This document shows, one piece after another, positions 28,786 through 39,724 of a DNA stretch of 64,000 nucleotides. Every line of letters starts with the position of its first letter. The stretch's first letter is position 1. This stretch comes from Athripsodes cinereus. Lineage: Eukaryota; Arthropoda; Insecta; Trichoptera; Leptoceridae. The stretch is taken from contig OX388314.1 of NCBI GenBank assembly GCA_947579605.1, forward strand, positions 3,906,001 through 3,970,000. The letters run 5' to 3'. The translations under genes were made by a program, and so were the position numbers. The notes beneath the pieces are model-generated. The model searched no databases and had not been told where the DNA came from. It saw nothing but the letters and a program-made list of their open reading frames with translations.

Positions 28786-29325
28786 TAAATGTGTATTTTA
28801 TGCGGCTCAAATGTGTGCTATTATGTGTATAAGTGGACGAATAAATAAATGAATAAACATATGTTACTTAAAATAAGAAGCGAGTTACTTGTTACAATAT
28901 TTTCCAACAGAAAGAATTATAATATGTTAGTATTTCGTTTTGTAAAAATAATTATGTTTATTAATCAGAATATAGATTTGTACGACATTAACTTCTGAAA
29001 CACCCTATACAACGTGCATTATTGCCTATTATAAACCATCACGTACAATATGCGTACAAAGTAATAATTGTAGTTCACACATACATTTAATGGGTACCTA
29101 CTTACTACATATATACATAGTTGTGACACGACTCGAACGTATCTTGGAATAAAAAGTAGGCAAACTCTTTTCTATTTTATAATAATTATTATTTATTAGT
29201 GTACTACGCATAATAGAAATAATATAATCTCTAACGTCTAATATTTTCATATGCCCTTATCTTGAACACGCCCTTATAATTACTACTACTACTACACCTC
29301 CTTCTTCTCCTTGGGCAGTTATTAG
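28786..29325. other. Intergenic, nothing recognised
   Basis: No supported gene. Short simple-sequence tracts occur (ACTACTACTAC near 29283). Confidence 0.4.
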
Positions 29326-29327
29326 TA

Positions 29328-29545
29328 GTAATAATAATAATAATAAAGACAATTTATATTTGGTGCCGTTTAATGAACCGTGACCATCTCAAGGGCGCCA
29401 TGGCTTTTCTTGAAAAGCAGTGTTTTCAGCTTACTCCTGAACGTTGGAGTGGGTTGGTTTTTGTCTTAAATCCGCTGGTAATCGGTTCCAGGCAGTTGGC
29501 CCCGCAACGCTAAAGCTCCTCTCTTCGAATTTGGAAGTGTTTGCC
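29328..29545 (-). pseudogene. LINE ORF2 C-terminus and 3' end (family E)
   Basis: The minus strand encodes FEERSFSVAGPTAWNRLPAD and LRQKPTHSNVQE before a stop, the usual end of Jockey/CR1-like RT proteins. A short UTR (CCCTTGAGATGG..CATTAAACGGC) and a TTATTA tail follow. 5'-truncated copies of the same 3' end are at 49600-49680 and 62095-62245. Confidence 0.7.
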
Positions 29546-29747
29546 CTGTTGGGTTTTACAAGTTTGTTGACAGCGTTGGAATTAGTCAGTTATTGTCCCA
29601 CATGGTGGGATCTGCCTTTCTTGTCTTGTTTCGCAACTTCTGTCGAGTGCATCCTCATGGGAAACATCGCAGTTCTGCATATTGTCTTGTTTCACTAATT
29701 CACACCATCTGCGCTCTGGCCTTCCTCTTGGTCTCTTGCCGGTAACC
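29546..29747 (-). pseudogene. RTE-like LINE C-terminal scrap (29688-29745) in otherwise blank sequence
   Basis: The minus strand of 29688-29745 reads VTGKRPRGRPERRWCELVK, matching the K.PRGRP..RW segment near the end of RTE-like proteins. The rest of this interval shows nothing. Confidence 0.4.
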
Positions 29748-29835
29748 TTCTACTATAACTACACCATCACGGCATATCCTATAAGTGGGGTAGTCAGCAT
29801 ACCAGCTGCATGTAATAAACAGCTTGTCACGTGAT
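29748..29835 (-). repeat. Family A dispersed repeat, tail-proximal fragment
   Basis: ACACCATCACGGCATATCC, AAGTGGGGTAGTCAGC and CCAGCTGCATGTAATAAAC. It breaks off after AGCTTGTC. Confidence 0.7.
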
Positions 29836-29869
29836 ATCATCCCTCCACCTCATTAGGAGTCTTCCTATG

Positions 29870-30545
29870 CTCCTTGTTACCGCTCGTGGTCTCCAAGATG
29901 TATGTAAGAGACTTTAGCCATTTGTCAAATGATTTACAAAAAAAAACGGGATTATTTCAACAAACTTTTACTAAAAGACGTGAGCTTCATATTTTATCTC
30001 TTGTTCATAAAACACTTTATTCGACGTCTTTTCCTTACTATTTGAAAGAAAAATTCGAGTATCTAGCGAACCATGGCCTACCACTGCGTTCCAACAACGA
30101 GCGTCTTCTGGCAATTCCTACACATAATACCAATTTCTACTCTCAATCATTCTCAGTATGTGGTGCTCGTTGCTGGAATAATCTCCCTTCTTCTCATAGG
30201 ATATCTGAATCTTTTAATGGATTTAAATACGCAGTCAAGAAATATTTATTGTCTTCTAACTATTATCCGTCCCCTAAACCCTTCCTATAGTTCCCGGTCC
30301 CTTTGGAGTGTTAGTTGTGTGGATTGTAGATTTTTTTATTTTCATTTTGACTTATGTAGAGATTTTTCTTATTTGTATTTTTATTCTTAATTTTTTTTTT
30401 CTGTTTAGTGTTAATATGACGTGGTTAGGTGGAAGAAATCACTATAAAGTGATAATCTCGCCACTGCATATCATCACATTCTTTTTTTTATGTAAACTGC
30501 TTTGTTGATTTTGTTATGTGTGTGATAATGTGCAAGAATAAAAAT
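29870..30545 (+). pseudogene. 5'-truncated Jockey/CR1-like LINE (family J) with 3' UTR
   Basis: An open frame to 30290 encodes the RT C-terminus: RRELHILSLVHKTLYSTSFP, GLPLRSNNERLLAIPTHNT, FYSQSFSVCGARCWNNLP. It has no ATG that makes sense as a gene start and no catalytic motif. The UTR contains GTGATAATCTCGCCACTGCA and ends in AATAAAAATAAAAAAA near 30540. The protein aligns along its whole length with the copy at 52490-53190. Confidence 0.8.
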
Positions 30546-30554
30546 AAAAAAAAT

Positions 30555-30612
30555 ACTACCACTATCACCTCGGAATATTCCGCAAGAGGGATATATTCCG
30601 TGACATTACACT
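30555..30612 (-). repeat. Family A-like scrap
   Basis: ACTACCACTATCACCTCGG..ATATTCCG with GCAAGAGGGATATATTCCG resembles the tail end of family A, strongly diverged. Confidence 0.3.
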
Positions 30613-31315
30613 ACGGAAACTTTTCATCTTAGAATATTAATAGATCATTTTGTAACTTAATTAACATTTGACACAAATCACGCACATTAAAAAATATTTT
30701 AGATTCATTGAAATTTCCTTGACTTTATTACAAAATAGAACAGTACAATATCTTTGCTCTACACAAATAACGACGAACGACAAATTTAAATAAAAATAAT
30801 ACCTATATATTTTTTCACACAATTAATGAGCATTGAGTATTCAAAACAACAAAAATGACAGACAGCGGTGAGAGTCGTTTCTCAAAACTATCAAACTATA
30901 TGAAGACGTGACGGTTTAATTTTATAGGTTGTAATTCTATTTACGCGATTTAGTTTCTGCAATTTTTGATCTATAACATGAAGTATATTTTAGTTGCTTC
31001 AAATAAGTACGAATATTGAATATTCCCTACTTGATCAAATAGGTTTTTTTTTATTTATTTATTAAATATTTTTCGAAATTAAAAACGTCTGAACACTTTT
31101 CTATGTGTTTTTATTCGACTATACGACTTCAATAGGTTATCATTCTTCTTATTTCATTTTACGGTAATGCACCCGCAATCGAGTGAATTATGAGGTTATA
31201 ATTGTGTTAGCTAAAAATAATTTGAAATTTCTTTCAAAGGCTTAATAAATTGTCTTTTTTTCAGGGACGTAGTGAAAGATAGATTAATAATAGGTTCTTG
31301 TAATTAAAAATATTT
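30613..31315. other. Intergenic
   Basis: No supported gene. A short shared word, GGTAATGCACCCGCAATCGA near 31160, recurs in near-identical form near 34008. Confidence 0.4.
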
Positions 31316-31317
31316 AA

Positions 31318-31395
31318 ACCGACCTGAGCCGATTCGCAAGCATCGGAACACTTTTCCTGTTTTCTACTACATGAGGTGTCTTTCGAGTGATATTC
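31318..31395 (+). repeat. Short dispersed repeat, copy 1
   Basis: GAGCCGATTCGCAAGCATCG then GAACACTTTTCCTGT and ATGAGGTGTCTTTCGAGT match 50172-50275. The other copy has about 35 extra bases in the middle. Family unknown. Confidence 0.65.
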
Positions 31396-32070
31396 TAAAT
31401 ATCTTCACTCACGAAGGAGAAAAATATAGTAAAATCCTAATAATAAATTTTCAGATACTTGTAATATTTTAGAATCACGTAGACCGCATTAACGAAGAGA
31501 TACTTCTGACAAATTTGTTTTACAACGACTAAAACAATGTATTTTCTAAACGGCATGAGCACACTTGACGTCAATTACTACCATTGACTTGATTTTGAAT
31601 CGACTTGAAAACAAAACAACAATTGCTCAATAAAACAAATGAAATTACTCAATTATTTACCGAGTGATTGGGTCAGGTTTACAATAATTTATAAAATTTG
31701 TGGGTCACATTATGTTTTGTTTGTATGTAAAACATTCTTGTTCTCAACATTTAAATTTACTTAAACATTTAATGATAAACAATACATTGTTTTAAAAGGG
31801 AAAATAAATTGTAAATTGCCTGTACTTGATTGAATGAATTGATTGTTCTTTTTTATATACAAGTGTTTTCACTTTTTCTGTAGAAAAGAGTTTTCGTAAT
31901 TTATTAAAAAATAAAAAACATGAAAATGTACTTTAGGAGATCAAAATTAAATAAAGCAATTATGAAATAACATGAACTCTATATTACGTTCAAGAATAAA
32001 TCATTTTTTTCTGTATTACGAAACGAATTAATTCAATAAAAGAATTTGAATTAAATTCAAAATTTACGTA
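31396..32070. other. Intergenic, nothing recognised
   Basis: AT-rich. No supported gene. Confidence 0.45.
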
Positions 32071-32477
32071 CGGGCTGTTTCACCACCTCTGGATAAAGTT
32101 CTAGATAACTATCCTTAGGATAAATTTATCTACAAGATAAACTGAAGTGAGCGTTTCACCACCTACAGAGTGCTTACGGATTGTTATCCACCAGATAGCA
32201 GTGGAAACGTTGTAATTTCATGCGTTTGTTGCATAAATGTATGCACGTAGGTAGGAATATATCGTGCGTTGCCTAGAAATATATCTAGGCAACGCACATG
32301 TAAACAAATTTTGACAGTTTAACACTATCTAAGACTTATCCGCCGGATAACTTATCAAGAACTTTATCTATAGGATAGCGCTGTCAGGGAGTCGTGAAAC
32401 GCATTTTTCGTTTTATCCGTTAGATTTTTGTTGGATTGGCTATCTGGCACTTTATCCAGAGGTGGTGAAACAGCCCG
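32071..32477. mobile_element. MITE with 29-bp terminal repeats and internal hairpins
   Basis: The 407-bp element starts CGGGCTGTTTCACCACCTCT, continuing GGATAAAGT, and ends with the exact reverse complement. The flanking triplet GTA is present on both sides, compatible with a 3-bp target duplication of the PIF/Harbinger type. Inside, GTGCGTTGCCTAGA and TCTAGGCAACGCAC (32264-32297) form a perfect 14-bp hairpin. A second copy of the GTTTCACCACCT motif lies near 32153, and its degenerate inverse (GTCGTGAAACGC) near 32391. No transposase is encoded. Confidence 0.88.
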
Positions 32478-33004
32478 GTAGTGACATAATTTAGGTGTTC
32501 GGTAAACTGATGGTAGTGTTGGACTTTCCAGCGAGAGATCCCAAATCCGATTCGATCCCATCCGCTGCTGGCCTACTCCACTTTCACAATACAAGCTTAT
32601 TATCTTCTTCAAAGTTGTCTAGAGTGAATTTAGGTTTGCTCCAAATCCAGATTCATCTCTTGAAACTTTTTTTTTAATAATCAAACACAACATCTCCCAA
32701 GAATGATGGAACAGACTCGAGAGAGTAAATGACATATAAACGCCATCTTTTCCATATTATCAAAAAAAGAATACATTCGGTATAGATGGATCCGTTAATT
32801 TCATAATTTGATAATAATGATAATCCATTTTATAGCACAATATAGAACATAAGCAATAACAGAATTATTAAAAAGGTGAAACAAATAATGATACCCATAG
32901 ATCAACCCTCCGAGGCGTTGCAGTGGCTTTCTGGACGAGAACCAAGGATTTGATTTGGAATGATTATTAATACAAGCCAAAGCCATACAAAAAGTAAAGA
33001 AAAG
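32478..33004. other. Intergenic, nothing recognised
   Basis: No supported gene. Confidence 0.45.
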
Positions 33005-33065
33005 TAAGTATACAATGCAATGGGCGAGTTTATCGCAGAAGCGATGTCTTTCAACTTTCCCAAGA
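33005..33065 (-). repeat. LINE 3'-end fragment (family T), short
   Basis: The minus strand GTTGAAAGACATCGCTTCTG and CGATAAACTCGCCCATTG parallels the copy at 36085-36150. Confidence 0.5.
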
Positions 33066-33715
33066 TATGTGAATAATTTAGTATCGAAAATGATAGATTT
33101 ACAATACTCAAGATAAGCTTACAACCAAACTGCAAAAATGATCGGTTTAAAAACCTTGGGTGTGGTTTTTTTCTCACCCAGTTAAAATCTGAACCCAGTA
33201 CTTATACAACAACCATTGAACTAGAGAGGTCGCTTACATCTTAGATTTCATTAAAACATTTCAATAAGCCCACGATATCATTTAAGTAATTGCACGTTAG
33301 TACATAATATTCTTAGCAGGAAAGGCATTCACTTGATTTCGAAACCTTAACAAAACCTACACAAAACATAGATATGACTATATGAACTATAATATCAATC
33401 TTATTACAATATATGTAACATCATCAGTCAGTCATTATAGAGATGAAACCAGATCACTGACTGCAATTTGATTTGACATTCAAGCATCAAATTGTTATTA
33501 TTATATAGTGAGACATTCAGAATTAGACCAATGCCTGTAATAGCTTGTAATTTACCGATTATAATTATACACTAAACATTAAAAAAAAATTACGCTTTAG
33601 TGTAAGCACACAGTAATACTGTGAACAACGTTTATCCGAAAGACACTTTTTATTATTATTATCGTTTAATGATCTTCAAAAGCTTACTTCGATAATTATT
33701 GTAATTCTATGTACA
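33066..33715. other. Intergenic, nothing recognised
   Basis: No supported gene. Confidence 0.45.
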
Positions 33716-33716
33716 T

Positions 33717-33930
33717 TTACCTGACAGAAGAGCTCCGAGAAAAACGTGGCTGAAGCACATAGAGTCCAACCTTCTTCACAGACGACTAAAGCCCGAGGAT
33801 GCATAAAGCATTGCAGCTGACAGAAAGAGCTGGTCAGAATTGATTCAAGACCCACGGAGGGCACCCACTGCCGTATATAGGCTCCGTCTACGTGCACAAC
33901 CTTATGCAGCAAGGGCTCCATAAGAAGACA
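33717..33930 (+). pseudogene. LINE-like ORF2 C-terminal remnant
   Basis: The plus strand reads RRAPRKTWLKHIESNLLHRR then LKPEDA, a stop, and IAADRKSWSELIQDPR. The R.PRKTW...IE..L and AADR..W sequence is the usual terminal segment of RTE-like LINE proteins. One stop interrupts it and everything upstream is missing. Confidence 0.5.
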
Positions 33931-36000
33931 TTTACCTGAATATGAAAGCTTTTGAAAAACGGCTTGTAAATATAATAAAGTAAAATGGATTTTTTTTTCT
34001 TTATTTTCATGGTAATGCACCCGAAATCGAGTAAGTTTAAATTAACAAATAATATTGTGTTTCATTTTAATTTTTTATGGAACTTGAATTTTTACCAAAA
34101 GCTTTTGTTGAAAAGTTACAATTGTAATTGGTTGAATTATCCATGAAAAATATTAAACCAGTTGGTAAGTGTTACTCGTAAAATTTCATACGTTTATTGG
34201 CAATGCTACCTGGATACTCATAAAAACAAAAAAATGCAAACAATCTAAATGTTGTCATTTTTTTTTATCATAAGCCGTTAATACTCACGGTCGGCGTGAT
34301 AGTATGTATGTATGTAATACTCACGAAGCATTTTTTGATAAATATTTTTAAAAAATCGTCGCCGCAAAACTAGATACGAGTGTATTTGGATAATATATTG
34401 CAGTACACCATAGCTCACGCACATTTCCTAAAAAGCGTGGTTAATGAGACCATTGTCTGTTTCGTTAATTTCAATGTTATTTATAATAATAATAATATGG
34501 GGCCATCATTCAGGCCAAGCATAAACACAATAATTGATTATATTTTTTTATTACAAGAGAAACTAATTTTTCTATAACTGTATCGTTATGCTCGATACAA
34601 TGTTTTAATATCTATATTCTACCTACGTCGGCTTTCTTATTATTATTTCCATGTCTTTAAGGTCACTTGAAGCCTACATGGTCAAATACATTTATGTCAA
34701 ACTATGTAGGTATATAATATTTTTCGCCCATTAAATTCAAAGCTGCTTATGAATTAATTTCGCATTAAATGGTTCCGTCTTCAAACCCTTTTTCATTTTG
34801 ATATCTTCAAGGAAACTCCTTCTTTTTATCCACACATTTATAGCATCTTCCACAAGTGAGAAAACCTGTCATATAAATCCATGTAATGAGCCTGTTTCTA
34901 TCAAATTTACTAAGGGGACAGTCTTCTGTTGTGTGGCTTACTGTGTCGACCAGGAGCCTATGTCGGAAATTGCTTATGTTGCACCGTTGTTACCATGGAG
35001 ATAATGTAGCGTAACTGACGGTAAGAGCAATCAAACTTAGACTTCTGATCACATGCACGTAGCGTGTAATCTCAGTTACATCCAAAGTTTGGGAAAGCTC
35101 GCATCTTCTGTGTTCAGTTCGGTATTTACTAAATTCCCAAATTAATAAAAACCCCTATTTTTTCCGGATATACCGTAAGTTTAATAGCTACCCCACTTCT
35201 AGCAGATGCTGTGATGGTATAAACAACTGGATTTTTCAATAGTTTGTAATGTTTTTCTAGGTCTGCCGTTGACTTCGATGTATTCCAAAACAGTGTATTT
35301 TAATAATATAACATTGACCCGAATTAAAGTGTGAATCTTATTTTAATTGTTGTCATTTAAACCCACATCATGTACAAAGATAATTATTATTATTATGTTC
35401 TTCTTAATGACCTCATACATTACAATTACAACAATTAAAGTTAGACTGAGAAATTAAAAGCCTTCTCTGTAGTGATGAGGTCAGTGCCTCGCTCTACATC
35501 TGGTCTATAACGAATTTTAAAGTTTATTTCCTTGTTATATATTTTTTTTAATGAAGAAATAAAATTACTTTTTAACGAAATTCATAACAATGATAACCTG
35601 TATAGGAAAGACAATAAAATACACTAATAGATTATAAAAGGCCGTGAATTTCTGAATAAATAAAATAGTAGGTTATATGAGATTGTAATTATGTGTCAGA
35701 AGGCTTGTCACTTATTCAAAGGAGAAAATGGCAGATGGACCACAAGGATCCATATTTGAAAAATTTAATAGATCAAGAGAAGTGAAGATCCTAAATAGAT
35801 GAAATGATTTTTTTTTGAAGAAGTCTATATCCAGAAAAGTGAGACTAAGCGGTAAGCAATTAAATATAAAATAGTAATAATTACATGCATCTATGTTAGT
35901 TTTGTTTGGTTTATACATATGACATTTGCAATTGATATAGTTTTAAATTTTTAAAATAAACATTGTTGACTTGATGATAATCTTCTTATTGATTGATATT
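33931..36000. other. Intergenic
   Basis: No convincing gene in about 2 kb. The 68-residue plus-strand frame at 34798-35004 has no known motif. A weak family A trace (CTACCCCACTT..CTGTGATGGTAT) is near 35190-35240. The GGTAATGCACCCGAAATCGA word near 34010 repeats that at 31160. Confidence 0.4.
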
Positions 36001-36190
36001 TATTTATTTATTTATTTATTTTATTCTTTACTGTACATTGGTTACAATATTACATAGTGAAATAGTGACATAAAAATAACAATTATAAATTCAATGTACA
36101 GAGGGCGAGTTTATCGCTAAAATGCGATGTCTTCCAACTAACCCGGTGCCTTATCTGTACCTTTCTATATCCTTAGACAAAACCCCTAGT
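36001..36190 (-). repeat. LINE 3'-end fragment (family T), longest copy
   Basis: The minus strand runs CCGGGTTAGTTGGAAGACAT, CGCATTTTAGCGATAAACTC, GCCCTCTGTACATTG. It ends in an AATAAATAAATAAATA tail (plus-strand TTTATTTATTTATT at about 36000). Confidence 0.6.
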
Positions 36191-36600
36191 GGAGAGTTGA
36201 CAGAGAGAACATAACATGATTTCGAACTGTCGTCGTAGTTGATAACTTACCTAGAAACAAAAGAAAATCAAATAATTAACATTATGTTAATTTTTTACAT
36301 AAATATTATTTTAATATTAGGACCATGTTCATCGGTGGAGTCTGTCCTCTAGTACTGAGTGTGAATGCGGATCACAATGCTAGACAACGAGCCATATTGT
36401 GGAGTATTCTCTGTATGGCTATGACTTTTGTTTTGAAGGACTTACATTAGGTGAGCACCGATGCAGCCATTGACAGTGAAATTTACCGTTGAATCAATAG
36501 AGACAGATTACCAAATGCATAAATAACGAAAATTTTAAGAAATCTTATTTAATTGTAGACGATTAATATGTCACACGTTGTCCTTATACACAATACAATA
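36191..36600. other. Intergenic, nothing recognised
   Basis: No supported gene. Confidence 0.4.
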
Positions 36601-36649
36601 AAAGAAATCTCAAAAGTGAAGTAGGCAGCGCATTAATCCTTTACAATTT

Positions 36650-36862
36650 CATACTTAATATAAGCCATAAATTTCGTGAAAACTGGACGAAGTTAGATGG
36701 AATAAATGTGATAATCTCGCCACTGCATATGGTCCTAGTATTTTAAATTTTGTATTCATTTGTTAACACTGTTATATTTCTGTTAATTTTTTCTGGATTT
36801 CGACATGATAAATATAACACTGTTATATAGTGTTGAAGCGCAAAAAAGAATAAAATAACTAC
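36650..36862 (+). repeat. Family J LINE 3'-UTR fragment
   Basis: TGTGATAATCTCGCCACTGC..AT and the terminal GAATAAAAT match the 3' UTR of the element at 29870-30545. No coding part remains. The family A copy at 36866 starts immediately at its tail. Confidence 0.6.
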
Positions 36863-36865
36863 TAC

Positions 36866-37105
36866 TACTACTATACCATCACGGCATATCCCACAAGTGG
36901 GGTAGTCAGCAGACCAGCTGCATATAAAACATGTAAGCTGTCTTCTCCGTGCCAATATAAAATTAAGACATTCAGGATGGGTGGCAAACCTCATCGCCGA
37001 ATTTGAGATGTAAAATGTCTTATTTTTTCGAACACCTGCCTTTTACATGACACTCGAAAACTTATGGAGAAGAGTGGGAGACCAATTCTTTACCGGGTGC
37101 TCCAC
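36866..37105 (-). repeat. Family A dispersed repeat, full-length reference copy
   Basis: On the minus strand it starts CCCGTGGAGCACCCGGTAAAG. Next come GTTTTCGAGTGTCATGTAAA, CCATCCTGAATGTCTTAATT and CAGCTGGTCTGCTGACTACC. It ends ATGCCGTGATGGTATAGTAG with more TAG units. This is the least decayed copy and defines both ends. Confidence 0.85.
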
Positions 37106-37689
37106 GGGATAATAATAAAATATATAATAAAAAATAATAAAAAATAATAATAAAATAAATAAATAATAAATGTTGCTAAATTTTCTCGCTAACGACACTG
37201 TTGTTTTTTATTAATTTGAATCTGTTTATCTCTAGAGTATCTATTGGTTGGACGAGAATGTATTACTTGCAATGACTTTCCCATCAATATAATTAAAATA
37301 TCATAGAGATTCAACATAATGCATATACATATACTTGATACAATATCATTTAAATATCTCATCAAGATATTACATCTGAATAAAATTCTCAAACAGCAAT
37401 AACTAATGACAAAATAATTGTCTTATGATATGTAGATATATACAAAATATATAAAATAAACCTAGTTGCAATCATCTCATTTTACTAACGTGTGGTTTCG
37501 CGGATTAAGACAACTGTTTGCGGTCTGATGATGGACGTAATTATAATGGAAATTGGACAACTATTTAGTTCTGTACTACTATCATCATAACATCATCAAA
37601 TGATACATACTCCTATAATCTAATCACACGGTGACCTGAATTCTTTAGGAACTATTAGGTACACGGTAGGTATGGTGGGAAAATATGCA
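37106..37689. other. Intergenic upstream of the gypsy element
   Basis: Low-complexity AATAAT tract at about 37110-37170, then unassigned sequence. Confidence 0.4.
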
Positions 37690-38024
37690 AATTGCATGAT
37701 ATTATTATTGGTGGTTTAATTTTTCTTATCAGCCACATTTCGCCTTATGGCAACACCGCAATGAGTTGTCAGAAGTCAAACGCGTTATTGTTACAAAGTC
37801 GGAGAAATAAAATACTGACCGGCAGAAAACATGTGAAGAGTTCACTTTTTAAGAGGACTCCGGGACAGTTGGAAGACATACGTCTTCAGTTAGGAAATTT
37901 TCTTTGGTGTCACCTCGTGGCGACCAAATATAAGTGAACCAATGTCTTGTAATTAGAACATCTGATCGGGAATAACCTCAAAAGAGGATGGAGATGATTA
38001 CGTGTAAATAAAGGCAGTGAAAAT

Positions 38025-38032
38025 TATATAAA
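38025..38032 (+). promoter_or_regulatory. TATA box of the LTR promoter
   Basis: TATATAAA, about 340 bp upstream of AATAAA in the same LTR, is suitably placed to start the element RNA. The 3' LTR has it at 46907-46914. Confidence 0.5.
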
Positions 38033-38367
38033 TTGTGGGACCCGGACACTCGTATATAACCGCAGATATCGTGGTAAGTCTCTTAAGGCTATATTTTAGA
38101 TAAATCACAATATTAACTTAAATTCAATACAGATGAAAAGTGTTCTGTCAGTGTCTAATAATTATGATGATAATTGCCAACAGAGGCGGTTCTAGTTCCC
38201 GGGTCGCAAATTGAGCTGGACGAGTCGCCTGCTTATCCGTATCGACGGAACCTTACAGAAGGGGATCGTGGGCGCCTGGCACCCGTGACGAAAGATCGGA
38301 TGGTTTGATAGTATGGACGGCCGTCGATGGAGGCTACCCCGTCCGCAATGTAATGCAACAAAGATCC

Positions 38368-38373
38368 AATAAA
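38368..38373 (+). promoter_or_regulatory. LTR polyadenylation signal AATAAA
   Basis: Canonical hexamer in the LTR. The copy used for the genomic RNA would be the 3' LTR one at 47250-47255. Confidence 0.5.
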
Positions 38374-38500
38374 AGGAAAACGTTTGTATCTGAACATCCT
38401 GTGTATTCATCAGCCTTGTGCCCTAACCAACCAATCCACGACCTCTGAAGACACATGCAGTGAGCTAGCCGAGACAGGAGAGGAAATACGCTACATTAAA

Positions 38501-38514
38501 TGGCGCCCAAGCTT
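38501..38514 (+). promoter_or_regulatory. Primer binding site
   Basis: TGGCGCCCAAGC begins five bases after the 5' LTR. The first eight bases equal the start of lysine-tRNA primer sites (TGGCGCCC); the match beyond that is not established. Confidence 0.6.
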
Positions 38515-39724
38515 CTTACATACATATTCTAGTAATGTCGGCGTATTCTTACAACACGGGGTTGTTATGGAGCACATGGCAAGGAAGGATTGAAAAGGAT
38601 TTTTTTTTTATGTGGGTTTGAATAACATACAATGGGGGTAGACAATTTTTTCCAATTGTCACGGAGTCAAATTTTAATAGCTTAAGTGTTCTAAATGATT
38701 TTATCTGTTTTTATATTTGTGTCAGGCATCACATGCACATGTACATATATAGCAAAAATCAAATTAAATTGAAAATATAAATTGTCACAAAATAAGAGAA
38801 AAAAAATACACCCGTACCTAGCGGTGTAACAAAAATAATCATACCAAGAAGAAAAATTAATTATAAATGTATTAATATAATACTTTATGTGTTACAGAGA
38901 AATTGAACATTACTACATCAAGGGTATAGGTAACAAAGGAAATTTGAATTGATTTTGTCAAATTGCAAGGTAATTGCTATTTTCATAAGTACTTATTTTT
39001 GGTGAATTATTTAAAAAAAAATCAACGAACTGATAAACGATTCACAAACCTATGTTCTCTTCTCAATGATTCAAAACTTGTAAATGAAACAATCAATTTT
39101 TGTTTGCATTGTCCATAGTTTATAAATATTTTATCATGCTTTATTACATTAATATGACAGTATGCAACCCATGATACACTGTTAAAATTTCATTAATTTT
39201 CCCATAGTGTAAATGAGTCACTAAACCTCTCTGCTTTTGTTACAAATATTGTTGTACGGGTGACTTGATGAAGTACTTTATTTTATCGAATATAAACTTC
39301 TTTTAAAAAATCTCTTCTAGCAGCAGACACCAAGACCAGACAGAGGATGTGCAGTGCAATGCCACATTAGTACATGATACCACTAAAGATTACACAAACC
39401 GTAAGTGTTTAAACATGATATATGCATCTTTCTCTCAAGTCAGGAAACCTAAAAGTTTATTTTAAAATTACGTAACGAATATATCACAAAACGCCATCTG
39501 TGCAATGTTTTATAGGGTATGGCTAATACTGCCATCTATGTGACTATAACAAAAGGTCGTACCAGTGAACTGATTGAGTTTCACTACTATAATTTATGGT
39601 AAAAAGTCAATAATAAAAATTCGATATTTATATCAATAAAACAGATTCCGTACATTATACGTCAAAAATAAAGCAATAATACACATATAATAACAATTAA
39701 CAAATACATAGAAATTTGTCAAAA
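38515..39724 (+). other. Gypsy 5' leader (untranslated)
   Basis: 1.2 kb between the primer site and gag with no long frame. It probably holds packaging signals, which cannot be defined from sequence alone. Confidence 0.6.

Larger units (their letters stand above)
37690..38495 (+). repeat. 5' LTR of the gypsy element
   Basis: The body, from GCATGATATT at 37694 to ATACGCTACA at 38495, matches the 3' LTR base for base as far as I checked. The expected TGTA start is replaced by AATT here. It contains a TATATAAA promoter word at 38025-38032 and AATAAA at 38368-38373, so U3-R-U5 can be placed roughly. A 72-residue minus-strand frame occurs in both LTRs and is not a gene. Confidence 0.93.

Noticed and set aside
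38192..38410. 72-residue minus-strand frame, repeated exactly at 47074-47292
   Set aside because: It is repeated only because it lies in both LTRs. It has no domain and overlaps the polyadenylation signal.
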